NCBI RefSeq assembly: GCF_002087075.1
Contig: NZ_MWSM01000057.1
Coordinates: 1-43,458 of the forward strand
From: Streptococcus pseudopneumoniae ATCC BAA-960 = CCUG 49455
Lineage (GTDB): Bacteria; Bacillota; Bacilli; Lactobacillales; Streptococcaceae
DNA: 43,458 bases
Direction: 5' to 3'
Notes under the pieces: generated by a model
What the model saw: only the letters and a program-made list of their open reading frames with translations
Databases searched by the model: none
What the model was told of the DNA's origin: nothing
Position numbers and translations under genes: made by a program
In this document: piece by piece, positions 17,133-26,626 of the stretch
How the letters are laid out: every line of letters starts with the position of its first letter
How positions within the stretch are numbered: position 1 is the first letter of the stretch

Positions 17133-17300
17133 TTATTTTTTGTTCCTAGCAAACATAAATATTGTATTAATAATTGCAAAAATAAATGCAAACAAAAGGA
17201 TTTTCCAAAGGATAAATTTTTGTAACACTAAATATGCATATACAAATCCAATCAAAAAGCTAATAATCCCATCTTTTATTAAAAAGTTTTTATCACGCAT
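17133..17300 (-). CDS. Two-helix small membrane protein, putative streptococcin immunity protein
   Basis: This is a 55-residue protein, MRDKNFLIKDGIISFLIGFV onward, with two hydrophobic helices (about 12-30 and 33-50) and a basic tail FARNKK. I start it at 17300, where the ATG overlaps the stop of the streptococcin-like gene as TAATG; the longer in-frame start at 17327 lies inside that gene. Size, helices and coupling to a secreted bacteriocin-like gene are typical of immunity proteins; that is inference from context, not homology I can name. It is intact although the bacteriocin gene is not, as expected if protection is still useful. Confidence 0.65.
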   Translation of the reverse strand: MRDKNFLIKDGIISFLIGFVYAYLVLQKFILWKILLFAFIFAIINTIFMFARNKK

Positions 17301-17821
17301 TATTCCAGACCACACTGAACTGCCCAAATAGCCAACTGACCAGCAATGATATAAATATTTGTTTTAAGTCCATTAGCTTTAACAAATCTTAGTACCACTT
17401 TAGCTAATTCTAACCAAGCCTTTTTCTGCGCATACTTAACAATTAGCGAAACATTGGTCATAGCAAAAAATTCTTCTCGTATTTTTCTCGCTATACATCC
17501 TCCCATCTCATCCCAAGGGACTCTGTCATAGAGATTATTAATATTAGTTTCTAATTTATTTTCCGCAAGAGCAATATCTTTTTGAGAAAAGTTTTTATAA
17601 ACATATTCAGTAAAATTTTTTTCATTAACTCCATTTCTAAACATTTGATCAAGAACATTAGCTACATCATCTATTTATTTTTGTTCTTGGGTACTAATTT
17701 CAGAAACTTCCGTAGTAGTTACATCATCAGCAAATACTCTAACAGAAACTATAGAAGGAGACATAATAGAAAATAGTGATAATACAACAAGAGCTGAAGT
17801 TACAGTTTTTTTAAATTTCAT
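17300..17821 (-). pseudogene. Streptococcin A-M57-like bacteriocin precursor with one nonsense codon
   Basis: AAGGAG lies nine bases before an ATG at 17821. The reading starts with a Sec signal (MKFKKTVTSALVVLSLFSIM, cleavage probably after VFA before DDVT), runs 48 codons, meets TAA at 17677-17675, then continues in the same frame (IDDVANVLDQMFRN) to 17300. Without the stop it would be 173 residues with a mature part of about 141. The later part has short helices and conserved-looking RVPWDEMGGCIARKI and a Cys near the C-terminus. It resembles streptococcin A-M57-type proteins as I recall them. With the small membrane gene it forms a two-gene bacteriocin module. A restart at the internal ATG at 17644 would lack the signal peptide. 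Confidence 0.7.
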
Positions 17822-17931
17822 AAAAAACACTCCTTCAAGTCACAAATATATATTACTGATAAAATAACTTGATTTTCTGATTTAAAACTCCTTTCTAACA
17901 AGTCATTCGTATACTTTTATTTTTCAATTCT

Positions 17932-17960
17932 ATTATACCACAACTAGAAAACGGTTTCAA
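17932..17960 (-). promoter_or_regulatory. Promoter of the streptococcin cassette with overlapping cre site
   Basis: TTGAAA (17960-17955), a 17-base spacer and TATAAT (17937-17932) with a TG extension. TGAAACCGTTTTCT (17959-17946) matches the cre consensus at 13 of 14 positions and overlaps the -35, predicting CcpA repression on good sugars. Confidence 0.75.
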
Positions 17961-18136
17961 GTTTTTTCCTAAAAATATGTGCAAGTAATACGGGGAAATT
18001 AGCATGAAAACTTTTTAAAACAAACCAACCCCAGATAAAAATACATATTTTGTTTTAAAGAGAAAAAAGTTCCGAAAAACTGTCACATCTGCATTTGGTT
18101 GCTCTTTGATTTCAAAAAAAGTATTAAAGATGGGAA
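17961..18136. other. AT-rich spacer upstream of the streptococcin promoter
   Basis: No ORF, terminator or known repeat is seen. The right end meets repeat copy 2. It holds several A-runs and a sequence with TTTGGTTGCTCTTTGATTTC that faintly recalls boxC but is too short to call. Confidence 0.4.
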
Positions 18137-18314
18137 TATACCACATTTGCTCTTAGATGTGAACGAGAGAAACACCCTAGACATTGCCAAGAAGGAAAAA
18201 AAAGGGTACAATGTAACAAAATCAAGGGAGGTCTGGAATGAAGAAACAAAGCAAGTACCAAGAGGTCGTTTCCTATCTGAAAAATGGTATCGAGTCTGGA
18301 CGCTTTCCGACGGG
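18137..18314 (+). repeat. Direct repeat copy 2: divergent region plus regulator 5' end
   Basis: Pairs with 16858-17033. Here the plus-strand promoter is sound and the regulator continues intact. The minus-strand alsD-type promoter is orphaned and faces the streptococcin gene about 310 bases away. Confidence 0.9.
18184..18212 (+). promoter_or_regulatory. Promoter of the GntR/aminotransferase-type regulator
   Basis: TTGCCA, 17-base spacer, TACAAT, 25 bases before the ATG. Confidence 0.65.
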
Positions 18315-19509
18315 AAGTCGCCTGCCTTCTATCCGTCAACTAAGCCTTGACTTTCACTGTAGCAAGGACACCGTTCAGCGCGCCCTGCTGGAATTACGGT
18401 ACGAACAATACCTCTATGCCAAGCCCCAGAGTGGCTACTATGTCCTAGAACAAGGGCAACACCAAGACCTCGAAATCGAGGTTACGGATGAACACGCCAG
18501 CGCCTATGACGATTTCCGACTCTGTGTCAATGAAACTTTGATTGGCCGGGAAAACTACCTCTTCAACTACTATGAAAATCAAGAAGGTTTAGAAGACTTA
18601 AGACAATCCATTCACCAACTCCTCTTTGACCAAGCCCTCTACTGCAAGGCTGACCAACTGGTACTGACTTCTGGAACCCAACAAGCCTTGTTTATCCTTT
18701 CTCAAATTTCCTTCCCTAGCCAAGCCAAGGAAATCTTGATGGAACAACCGACCTACCATCGAATGAATCGCCTCTTGATTGCTCAGGGTCTGGACTATCA
18801 AACGATTGAACGAGGCATTGATGGGATTGACTTGAAGGAACTGGAAGGCCACTTCAAAACAGGAAAAATTAAGTTTTTCTATACCATTCCTCGATTTCAC
18901 TATCCTCTAGGCCATTCCTATTCTGAGCAGGACAAACGAGCTATTCTTGACTTAGCAGCCAAGTATGATGTCTATATCGTAGAGGACGATTATCTGGGTG
19001 ATTTGGACTCCAAGAAGGGCCAAACCTTCCACTATCTTGATACAGAGGAGCGTGTCATTTATATCAAGTCCTTCTCGACCAGCCTCTTTCCAGCCCTTCG
19101 TATTACAGCACTCATTCTTCCAAATGCTATCAAAGAAGCATTTGTGGCCTACAAAAATATCCTAGACTACGACAGCAACCTCATCATGCAAAAGGCCTTA
19201 TCACTCTATATCGATAGTCAATTGTTTGAGAAAAATCGTCTGACTCGCTTGAATAATCAAGAAACTTACCAAAAACAAATCAAGGAAAGACTAGCTTACA
19301 GCCCCTGTCCTCTTCCTCATTTTCCTCTTCACGATGGTTTATTGCTAGACCTGAGACAGTATCCTAAAATCGCCAATCTCAAACACAGTCAACTAGGCTT
19401 GGACTTCTTTGAAGAGGCCTATTTAAGCACCTGTCCTTATCAATTTGCCAAGGTGTCCCTAGACAATCTGGAAAAGGTTTTAAACTATTTAAAAGCAGAA
19501 TTGGAATGA
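18238..19509 (+). CDS. MocR-like transcription regulator lacking the PLP-binding lysine
   Basis: This 423-residue protein has an N-terminal GntR winged helix (residues about 5-70: YLKNGIESGRFPTGSRLPSI, then CSKDTVQRALLEL) fused to an aminotransferase fold I domain. Fold motifs are visible: TSGTQQALFILSQ, TIPRFHYPLGHSY and VEDDYLGDLD with the ring-nitrogen Asp. The lysine that should hold PLP in the usual FSK motif is Thr: IYIKSFSTSLFPALRI, with a Lys only four residues earlier. Either the position is shifted or this is a PLP-free sensor. GGGAGG precedes the ATG by six bases. In pneumococcus the gene lies divergent from alsD, so control of acetoin metabolism is a fair guess, not shown. Confidence 0.88.
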   Translation: MKKQSKYQEVVSYLKNGIESGRFPTGSRLPSIRQLSLDFHCSKDTVQRALLELRYEQYLYAKPQSGYYVLEQGQHQDLEIEVTDEHASAYDDFRLCVNETLIGRENYLFNYYENQEGLEDLRQSIHQLLFDQALYCKADQLVLTSGTQQALFILSQISFPSQAKEILMEQPTYHRMNRLLIAQGLDYQTIERGIDGIDLKELEGHFKTGKIKFFYTIPRFHYPLGHSYSEQDKRAILDLAAKYDVYIVEDDYLGDLDSKKGQTFHYLDTEERVIYIKSFSTSLFPALRITALILPNAIKEAFVAYKNILDYDSNLIMQKALSLYIDSQLFEKNRLTRLNNQETYQKQIKERLAYSPCPLPHFPLHDGLLLDLRQYPKIANLKHSQLGLDFFEEAYLSTCPYQFAKVSLDNLEKVLNYLKAELE

Positions 19510-19527
19510 CATCCAACTCTGCTTTTT
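19492..19527. terminator. Bidirectional terminator between convergent genes
   Basis: AAAGCAGA-A-TTGGA pairs with TCCAA-C-TCTGCTTT with one mismatch; T5 follows on the plus strand and a shorter T-run on the minus. The regulator's stop codon lies in the loop. Confidence 0.8.
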
Positions 19528-19528
19528 C

Positions 19529-20344
19529 TTATTCTTCAACTTCAGTTAGACTTGCTGCTTTTTCAAGATAGCTTTGGTAAATTCCTTCATCCTTGAGTTT
19601 TTGGATGACCTTGTCTACCACTTCTCTCAAATCATCACTATTTTTTCTAAGAGCAACGGCATTGGCGTCGCCGTCCTTCATCTTCAAGCTGACAATTGCG
19701 ACAGCTAAGTCAGCGTTTTTAGCAGCATAACTAAGTGCAACAGGCTCATCCATATGAACAGCATCTACTTTTCCAACCTGCAATTCATTGACTGCTTCAC
19801 CCATATTAGTTAGGGAAGTTAATTGAGCTTTTGGCAATTGTTCCTTGACCATTGATTCTGGAACAGTCCCTTTTTGAGCCGCAATATTAGCACTTTCAAG
19901 GCTAGTTAAATCCTTGTATTTTTCTACATCAGCCTTACGAACCAAGAAACTAATCTTGTTTTCATAGTAAGGGATTGAAAAATCAAAGACTTCTTTTCTC
20001 TCGTCAGTAGCGCTAATTCCCGCAACTGCCAGGTCAGCCTTACCTGTTTGAAGACTGGTCAAAACATTGTCAAAACTCATGCTTGAGATTTCCAACTTAA
20101 CCCCAAGTTCATCAGCGATAGCCTGAGCCATGTCGATGTCTGCACCGACTACCTGGTTCTTTCCATCAACCAATGATTGAAATTCAAAGGGTGCATAGTC
20201 AGGACTTGTCGCCACAACCAATTTCCCCTTTTGCTTAATGGCCTCAACAGCTGACTGAGAACCATTAGAACCTGACTGGCAAGCTACTAAGAAGAAACTT
20301 GCAAGAAAATTACATAAAACAAATATCCATTTTTTTGATTTCAT
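19529..20344 (-). CDS. Amino-acid ABC transporter substrate-binding lipoprotein
   Basis: This 271-residue lipoprotein has a signal peptide ending in the lipobox LVAC (Cys about 22). The periplasmic-binding type 2 (SBP_bac_3) body follows: GKLVVATSPDYAPFEF, GADIDMAQAIADELG, LQTGKADLAVAGISATDERK, FSIPYYENKISFLV and MDEPVALSY. It delivers a polar amino acid to a membrane transporter; no permease or ATPase is adjacent, so it must use components encoded elsewhere. The pneumococcal counterpart beside phoU has been linked to arginine uptake as far as I recall, but the sequence alone does not fix the ligand. It is a single-gene unit with a consensus promoter and a shared terminator. Confidence 0.9.
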   Translation of the reverse strand: MKSKKWIFVLCNFLASFFLVACQSGSNGSQSAVEAIKQKGKLVVATSPDYAPFEFQSLVDGKNQVVGADIDMAQAIADELGVKLEISSMSFDNVLTSLQTGKADLAVAGISATDERKEVFDFSIPYYENKISFLVRKADVEKYKDLTSLESANIAAQKGTVPESMVKEQLPKAQLTSLTNMGEAVNELQVGKVDAVHMDEPVALSYAAKNADLAVAIVSLKMKDGDANAVALRKNSDDLREVVDKVIQKLKDEGIYQSYLEKAASLTEVEE

Positions 20345-20375
20345 AAATAAACAACCCCTCTGTTAATTTTGTATA

Positions 20376-20404
20376 ATTATAACGATATCTAAGTTGCTTG
20401 TCAA
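20376..20404 (-). promoter_or_regulatory. Consensus promoter of the amino-acid binding lipoprotein
   Basis: Perfect TTGACA (20404-20399), 17-base spacer, perfect TATAAT (20381-20376); predicts high constitutive transcription. Confidence 0.92.
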
Positions 20405-20463
20405 GTGTTTTCTTGCATTTTCATAAAATATATTTACTAAAAAATAGAAATACAGTGGTTAGT

Positions 20464-20946
20464 TTATCTATCTATTGGGAACTTATTTTCAAAAAAATCA
20501 TTTATCATATCTTGATGCTGCTGGTTTACAATTGCAATATTTTGTATGTCACTATGATCAAAAAATCCTAATTCTAAAGTTTCATCACTTGTAAAAAAAT
20601 TTGTAGAGATAGAAGTTTCAGATGAAACTAAATACAAGATTGTAAGAACTTGAGCCTCATCACCATTCGGATAACTGTCTGAATATTTTGTATAAACATT
20701 TAAGAGTTTTTCCACCCTCACTTCGACTCCTGTTTCTTCATAAAACTCTCGCACTAAAGCTTCTAAAGCCGATTCTCCTAATTCAAGAGCACCACCTGGT
20801 AATCCCCACGTTCCTTTATCTGCTCGTTTTTGTAATAAAATTTTTCCTGATTGACTTAATATTCCACAGGTAAAATTTAAAATAATCTTATCTTTTCCAA
20901 CTTTTTTCTGATATTCTGTATGTAGTTCATTATTCACCTCTGACAA
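20464..20946 (-). CDS. NUDIX hydrolase
   Basis: This is a protein of up to 160 residues with a full NUDIX box GALELGESALEALVREF followed by YEETGVE (G-x5-E-x7-RE-x2-EE-x-G), preceded by the strand KILLQKRADKGTWGLPGG. It hydrolyses a nucleoside diphosphate linked to something; the substrate is unknown. The start is unclear: the frame opens at a TTG (20946) and a GTG (20937) follows, but neither has a good ribosome site; GAGGTG lies before an out-of-frame ATG. It stands alone between the pst operon's end hairpin and the binding-protein promoter. I would expect it to be a strain-variable passenger. Confidence 0.85.
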   Translation of the reverse strand: MSEVNNELHTEYQKKVGKDKIILNFTCGILSQSGKILLQKRADKGTWGLPGGALELGESALEALVREFYEETGVEVRVEKLLNVYTKYSDSYPNGDEAQVLTILYLVSSETSISTNFFTSDETLELGFFDHSDIQNIAIVNQQHQDMINDFFENKFPIDR

Positions 20947-20964
20947 AGTAAACTATCTATACAA

Positions 20965-20997
20965 TGAAAGCTTACTGTATTAAAAAGTAAGCTTTCA
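20965..20997 (-). terminator. Inverted repeat after the pst operon
   Basis: TGAAAGCTTACT and AGTAAGCTTTCA form a perfect 12-bp stem with a 9-base AT-rich loop, 25 bases after the phoU stop. The T-run after it is poor (TTGTATAG), so it may be a weak terminator or an mRNA-stabilising hairpin. Confidence 0.6.
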
Positions 20998-21021
20998 CAA
21001 TAATTTTATCCTTTGAATACT

Positions 21022-21675
21022 TTATAATTCGACAATCTTACCTGTTTCAAAGTAAACAACCCATTCACAGATATTTTTAGCATAGTCACCGATACGCTCC
21101 AAGTAGGAAATAACTTGGAAATAATCACGACCCGTAACAATGGCTTCTGGATTTTTCTTAATCTCTTCAGTCGCAAGGTCACGGATAGTTTCAAAATAGT
21201 GGTTAATTTGCTCATCCATGGAGGCTACCCGGTATGCGTCGTCAACAGAACCATTAAGATAAAGATCAAGTGCTGCTTCAACAACGCTTTTAACTTCACG
21301 TCCCATTTTTTGAATTTCTTCCTCTACAGCTGGGATGCGCTCTTCCCCCTTCATACGGATGGTTGCCTGGGCAATGGCTACAGCGTGATCCCCCATACGC
21401 TCCACATCTGATACAGCCTTAAGGACAGTCAAGACTGTACGCAAATCTTGAGAGACTGGTTGTTGGAGTGCAATCATTTCAAATGATTTCTTTTCCAGTT
21501 TCACTTCGTATTCATTTACTTCTGCGTCATCTTCGATGACCTCTTTTGCCAGGTCACGGTCATGCGTGACAAAGGCACGCACCGTACGATTGATTTGTGA
21601 GAGCACTTCTTGTCCCATAGCGTAGAACTGGTTATGTAATTTCTCTAAATCTTCTTCAAATTGAGATCGTAACAT
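21022..21675 (-). CDS. phoU: Phosphate uptake regulator PhoU
   Basis: This 217-residue all-helical cytoplasmic protein has two PhoU repeats. Metal-cluster motifs are visible: KAVSDVERMGDHAVAIAQ in the first half and YLERIGDYAKNICEW in the second. It links the Pst transporter to the phosphate-sensing two-component system and damps uptake when phosphate is ample. AAGGAG precedes the ATG. It is the last gene of pstS-pstC-pstA-pstB-pstB-phoU, 11 bases after the second pstB. Confidence 0.95.
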   Translation of the reverse strand: MLRSQFEEDLEKLHNQFYAMGQEVLSQINRTVRAFVTHDRDLAKEVIEDDAEVNEYEVKLEKKSFEMIALQQPVSQDLRTVLTVLKAVSDVERMGDHAVAIAQATIRMKGEERIPAVEEEIQKMGREVKSVVEAALDLYLNGSVDDAYRVASMDEQINHYFETIRDLATEEIKKNPEAIVTGRDYFQVISYLERIGDYAKNICEWVVYFETGKIVEL

Positions 21676-21686
21676 CTTTCATCTCC

Positions 21687-22445
21687 TTATCCAAATTTTC
21701 CTGTAATATAGTCTTCCGTTTCCTTGTGTTGGGGATCAAGGAACATCTGCTTGGTATCATTAAATTCAATCAAATCTCCATCTAGGAAAAATCCTGTCTT
21801 ATCAGAGATACGTGAAGCTTGTTGCATGGAACGGGTTACCAGAAGCATGGTGTACTTGTCTTTTAGACCATACAAGGTTTCCTCAATTTTACCAGCTGAA
21901 ATCGGATCCAAAGCCGAAGTTGGCTCATCCAAGAGGATGATTTTAGGACTGGTTGCCAAGACACGGGCCACACAGACACGCTGCTGTTGACCACCTGACA
22001 ATCCAATAGCTGAATCATGTAGACGATCCTTGACCTCATCCCAGATAGAGGCACCTTGCAAGGCTTTTTCTACGGCTTCATCCAGAACCAGCTTATCCTT
22101 AATTCCATTGATACGAAGCCCGTAGACAACATTCTCATAGATAGTCATAGGGAAAGGATTAGGTTGTTGGAAAACCATTCCGATTTCCTTACGTAATTCA
22201 ACCGTATCTGTACGCGGACTGTAGATGTTGTGACCATTGTACACCACGGATCCAGTTGTGGTCACCTCTGGATTGAGATCTCCCATGCGGTTGAGAGACT
22301 TGAGGAGGGTTGACTTCCCTGATCCAGATGGACCAATCAAGGCTGTAATTTCCTTAGGTTGGAAAGATAGGGAAACACTATTCAAAGCCTTCTTTTTATT
22401 ATAATAAACGGACAGGTCTGATACCTGTAAAATCGCATCTGTCAT
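21687..22445 (-). CDS. pstB: Phosphate transporter ATPase PstB, copy 2, with Arg in the switch position
   Basis: This 252-residue PstB-family ATPase has Walker [10 protein letters not shown], signature LSGGQQQR, Walker [14 protein letters not shown] and the PstB tail ([13 protein letters not shown]). The H-loop reads [14 protein letters not shown] where the sister copy has VTHNMQQAA: the switch His is Arg. I recall streptococcal PstB pairs with this asymmetry, so it may be a stable heterodimer with one catalytic and one degenerate site. The frame is clean, and the gene is 12 bases after copy 1 and 11 before phoU. Confidence 0.93.
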   Translation of the reverse strand: MTDAILQVSDLSVYYNKKKALNSVSLSFQPKEITALIGPSGSGKSTLLKSLNRMGDLNPEVTTTGSVVYNGHNIYSPRTDTVELRKEIGMVFQQPNPFPMTIYENVVYGLRINGIKDKLVLDEAVEKALQGASIWDEVKDRLHDSAIGLSGGQQQRVCVARVLATSPKIILLDEPTSALDPISAGKIEETLYGLKDKYTMLLVTRSMQQASRISDKTGFFLDGDLIEFNDTKQMFLDPQHKETEDYITGKFG

Positions 22446-22457
22446 ACGGTTTCCTTT

Positions 22458-23261
22458 CTAACCAAAGTGACCAGATACATAGTCATTGGTGGACTGTAGC
22501 TTGGCATTTTGGAAAATAGTTGCAGTTTTGTCATACTCAATCAAATCACCCAAGTAAAAGAAGCCTGTATAGTCACTTGCACGAGCAGCCTGCTGCATAT
22601 TATGCGTTACAATGATGATGGTAAAGTCTTTCTTGAGCTCAAACATGGTCTCTTCTAGTTGCATGGTCGCAATCGGATCCAAGGCTGAGGCTGGCTCATC
22701 CATTAAGAGGATATCTGGCTTAACAGAGATGGCACGAGCAATACAGAGACGTTGTTGCTGACCACCTGATAAGGTCAAGGCTGACTTGTGGAGATCGTCT
22801 TTAACCTGATCCCAGAGGGCAGCCTGACGAAGGGAGGTTTCTACGATTTCATCTAGGACTTGCTTATCCTTAACTCCAGCACGTTCATGCGCAAAGGTAA
22901 TATTACGGTAAATTGACTTAGCAAATGGATTAGGGCGTTGAAAAACCATTCCAATGTGTTTACGCATTTCATAAACGTTGATTTCTGGACGGTTGACATC
23001 AATTCCACGATAGAGAATCTGCCCAGTTACTTTAGCAATATCAATAGTATCATTCATGCGATTGAGACTGCGTAAGTAGGTAGATTTCCCCGATCCCGAC
23101 GGACCAATCAAAGCTGTAATTTTATTTCTTTCAAATTGCATATCAATCCCCTTAATGGATTCATTTTTACCATAGTAAACATGGACATCCTTAGTAGAAA
23201 GGGCTACTTTTTCTTCAGGAAAGGTAAGGATATGCTTCTCATCCCAGTTATATGTTGACAT
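22458..23261 (-). CDS. pstB: Phosphate transporter ATPase PstB, copy 1
   Basis: This 267-residue ATPase is complete: [57 protein letters not shown]. An N-terminal extension of about 20 residues ([18 protein letters not shown]) distinguishes it from copy 2. With copy 2 it should energise PstAC. Ten bases separate it from pstA. The two pstB genes are diverged paralogues, not a recent duplication. Confidence 0.95.
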   Translation of the reverse strand: MSTYNWDEKHILTFPEEKVALSTKDVHVYYGKNESIKGIDMQFERNKITALIGPSGSGKSTYLRSLNRMNDTIDIAKVTGQILYRGIDVNRPEINVYEMRKHIGMVFQRPNPFAKSIYRNITFAHERAGVKDKQVLDEIVETSLRQAALWDQVKDDLHKSALTLSGGQQQRLCIARAISVKPDILLMDEPASALDPIATMQLEETMFELKKDFTIIIVTHNMQQAARASDYTGFFYLGDLIEYDKTATIFQNAKLQSTNDYVSGHFG

Positions 23262-23271
23262 GGCTTCTCCT

Positions 23272-24156
23272 TTAGACAGCGGTTAATTTCTTGTGTAGAT
23301 AGTTTCCGAACTTACGAGCTCCAAAGTTAAAAATCAGGATAAAGATTAGGAGCACAGCGGCAGAACCTGCTGATACAATAGTTCCATCTGGAATAGTGCC
23401 TTCACTATTGACTTTCCAGATATGGACAGCCAAGGTTTCTGCTTGACGGAAGATAGAGATGGGGCTAGTCACACTGAGGATATTCCAGTTAGACCAGTCA
23501 AGAGCTGGCGCCGATTGCCCTGCTGTATAAATCAGAGCTGCAGCTTCGCCAAAGATACGACCAGATGCCAAGACGACACCCGTTACAATACCTGGAAGCG
23601 CTTCTGGAATAACAACATGAACCACTGTCTCCCAACGAGAAATCCCAAGAGCCAGACCAGCCTCACGTTGGGTATGGTGAACATGTTTCAAACTATCCTC
23701 TACATTACGCGTCATCTGAGGCAAGTTAAAGACTGTCAAGGCCAAGGCACCTGAAATGATTGAAAATCCATACTCAAACTGGACTACAAAGATCAAGTAA
23801 CCAAAGAGACCCACCACCACTGATGGTAAAGAGGACAAGATTTCAATACAAGTCCGCACAAAGTTGGTAACAGGACCTTTTTTAGCATACTCAGCCAAGT
23901 AAATCCCAGCTCCCATAGAAAGAGGTACAGAAATAATCAAAGTAATGACCAATAGGAAAAAGGAATTGTAAAGCTGAATGCCAATCCCACCACCTGCTTG
24001 AAAAGCAGAAGACCTTCCAGTCAAGAAAGACCAAGAGATATGGGGCAAGCCCCGAACCAAGATATAGAGAATCAAGGAAGCCAAGATTGTCACAATGATG
24101 CTAGCAATCGTATAGAGGACAGCTGTTGCAAGTTTATCTAATTTCTTAGCGCGCAT
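23272..24156 (-). CDS. pstA: Phosphate ABC transporter permease PstA
   Basis: This 294-residue permease has six hydrophobic segments and the coupling loop [22 protein letters not shown]. The start at 24156 overlaps the pstC stop by 11 bases and has GAGG at a workable distance. It forms the phosphate channel with PstC. Intact. Confidence 0.95.
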   Translation of the reverse strand: MRAKKLDKLATAVLYTIASIIVTILASLILYILVRGLPHISWSFLTGRSSAFQAGGGIGIQLYNSFFLLVITLIISVPLSMGAGIYLAEYAKKGPVTNFVRTCIEILSSLPSVVVGLFGYLIFVVQFEYGFSIISGALALTVFNLPQMTRNVEDSLKHVHHTQREAGLALGISRWETVVHVVIPEALPGIVTGVVLASGRIFGEAAALIYTAGQSAPALDWSNWNILSVTSPISIFRQAETLAVHIWKVNSEGTIPDGTIVSAGSAAVLLIFILIFNFGARKFGNYLHKKLTAV

Positions 24157-25062
24157 AATTTTTCTTTCCTCTTTCTTTCGTAATCAATTTAATCACACTG
24201 TTAAAAACTAAACTCATCAAGAGCAGTACCAAGGCCAGTGACCAGAGAACATTATTATTTACAGTTCCCATGACAGTGTTCCCAATTCCCATAGTTAATA
24301 TAGAAGTTAAAGTTGCAGCTGGTGTGGTCAAGGAAGTTGGGATAACAGCTGAGTTTCCGACAACCATCTGGATAGCTAGAGCCTCACCAAAGGCACGCGC
24401 CATCCCAAAGACCACTGCAGTGAAAATACCAGAACGGGCCGCCTTCAAGATCACACGCCAGATAGTCTGCCAGCGAGTGGCTCCCATAGCGAAACTGGCC
24501 TCACGATAATAACGAGGAACCGCACGCAAGCTATCCGTTGTCATAAAGGTTACGGTCGGCAAAATCATGACAAAGAGGACGGAAATCCCTGACAAAATCC
24601 CAAAACCAGTCCCACCAAAGACACTGCGAACAAAGGGAACGACGACTTGCAAGCCAATAAATCCGTACACTACTGAAGGAATCCCAACCAGGAGTTCAAT
24701 AGCTGGTTGCAAAATCTTCGCCCCTTTTGGTGATACTTCGGTCATAAAAACTGCTGCACCAATAGCAAAGGGTGTTGCGATAAGGGCTGAGAGAATGGTA
24801 ACGATAAAGGAACCCAAAATCATAGGAAGGGCACCAAATTCTTTACTAGAAGGATTCCAAGTTCCTCCCAAAAGAAAGTCAAAGATATTCACACCATTGA
24901 CAAAGAAGGTCGACAAGCCTTTTTGCGCTACGAAAACCAAAATCATGGCCACAAGGATGACTATCAAAGAAAGACAGGCAAAGGTCAAACCTTTTCCTAA
25001 TTTCTCCAGACGAGAATTCTTTGATGGAAGCAACATTTTCTTAGCTAATTCTTCTTGATTCA

Positions 25063-25063
<1 letters not shown>
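24146..25063 (-). CDS. pstC: Phosphate ABC transporter permease PstC
   Basis: This is a 305-residue permease with a long basic cytoplasmic N-terminus and six helices; coupling loop EASFAMGATRWQTIWRVILKAA. The ATG overlaps the pstS stop as TAATG, with GGAAGGGAG just before, so it is translationally coupled. Partner of PstA. Intact. Confidence 0.95.
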
Positions 25064-26332
<1,269 letters not shown>

Positions 26333-26527
26333 GTACTCTTTGAAAATCTCTTCAAACCAGGTCAGCCTTGCCTTGTTATAGGTATGTACCTATTTGGTCA
26401 GTCCTATCTACAACTTTAAAGCAATGCTTTGTAACTGACTCCGTCAGTCCTATTTGCAACCTCAAAACAGTATTTTGAGCTATCTATGGCTAGCTTCCTA
26501 GTTTGCTCTTTGATTTTCATTGAGTAG
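26333..26527 (+). repeat. BOX element, A-B-C, degenerate
   Basis: boxA (26333-26402, starting TACTCTTTGAAAATCTCTTC), one boxB (26403-26449, with CTACAACTTTAAAGC) and boxC (26450-26527, ending GATTTTCATTGAGTAG). The internal palindromes (AAAGCAATGCTTT, AAAACAGTATTTT) are still visible but several bases have drifted from consensus. BOX elements are typical of pneumococcus and close relatives. Confidence 0.9.
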
Positions 26528-26626
26528 TAAAACTACATGTGATGGCAATCAAGATATCAAGAATCATCCTACTAAAAAAATCCATACTTTCACTATAACA
26601 TAGAATAAGATATTTGACTAGCATTT

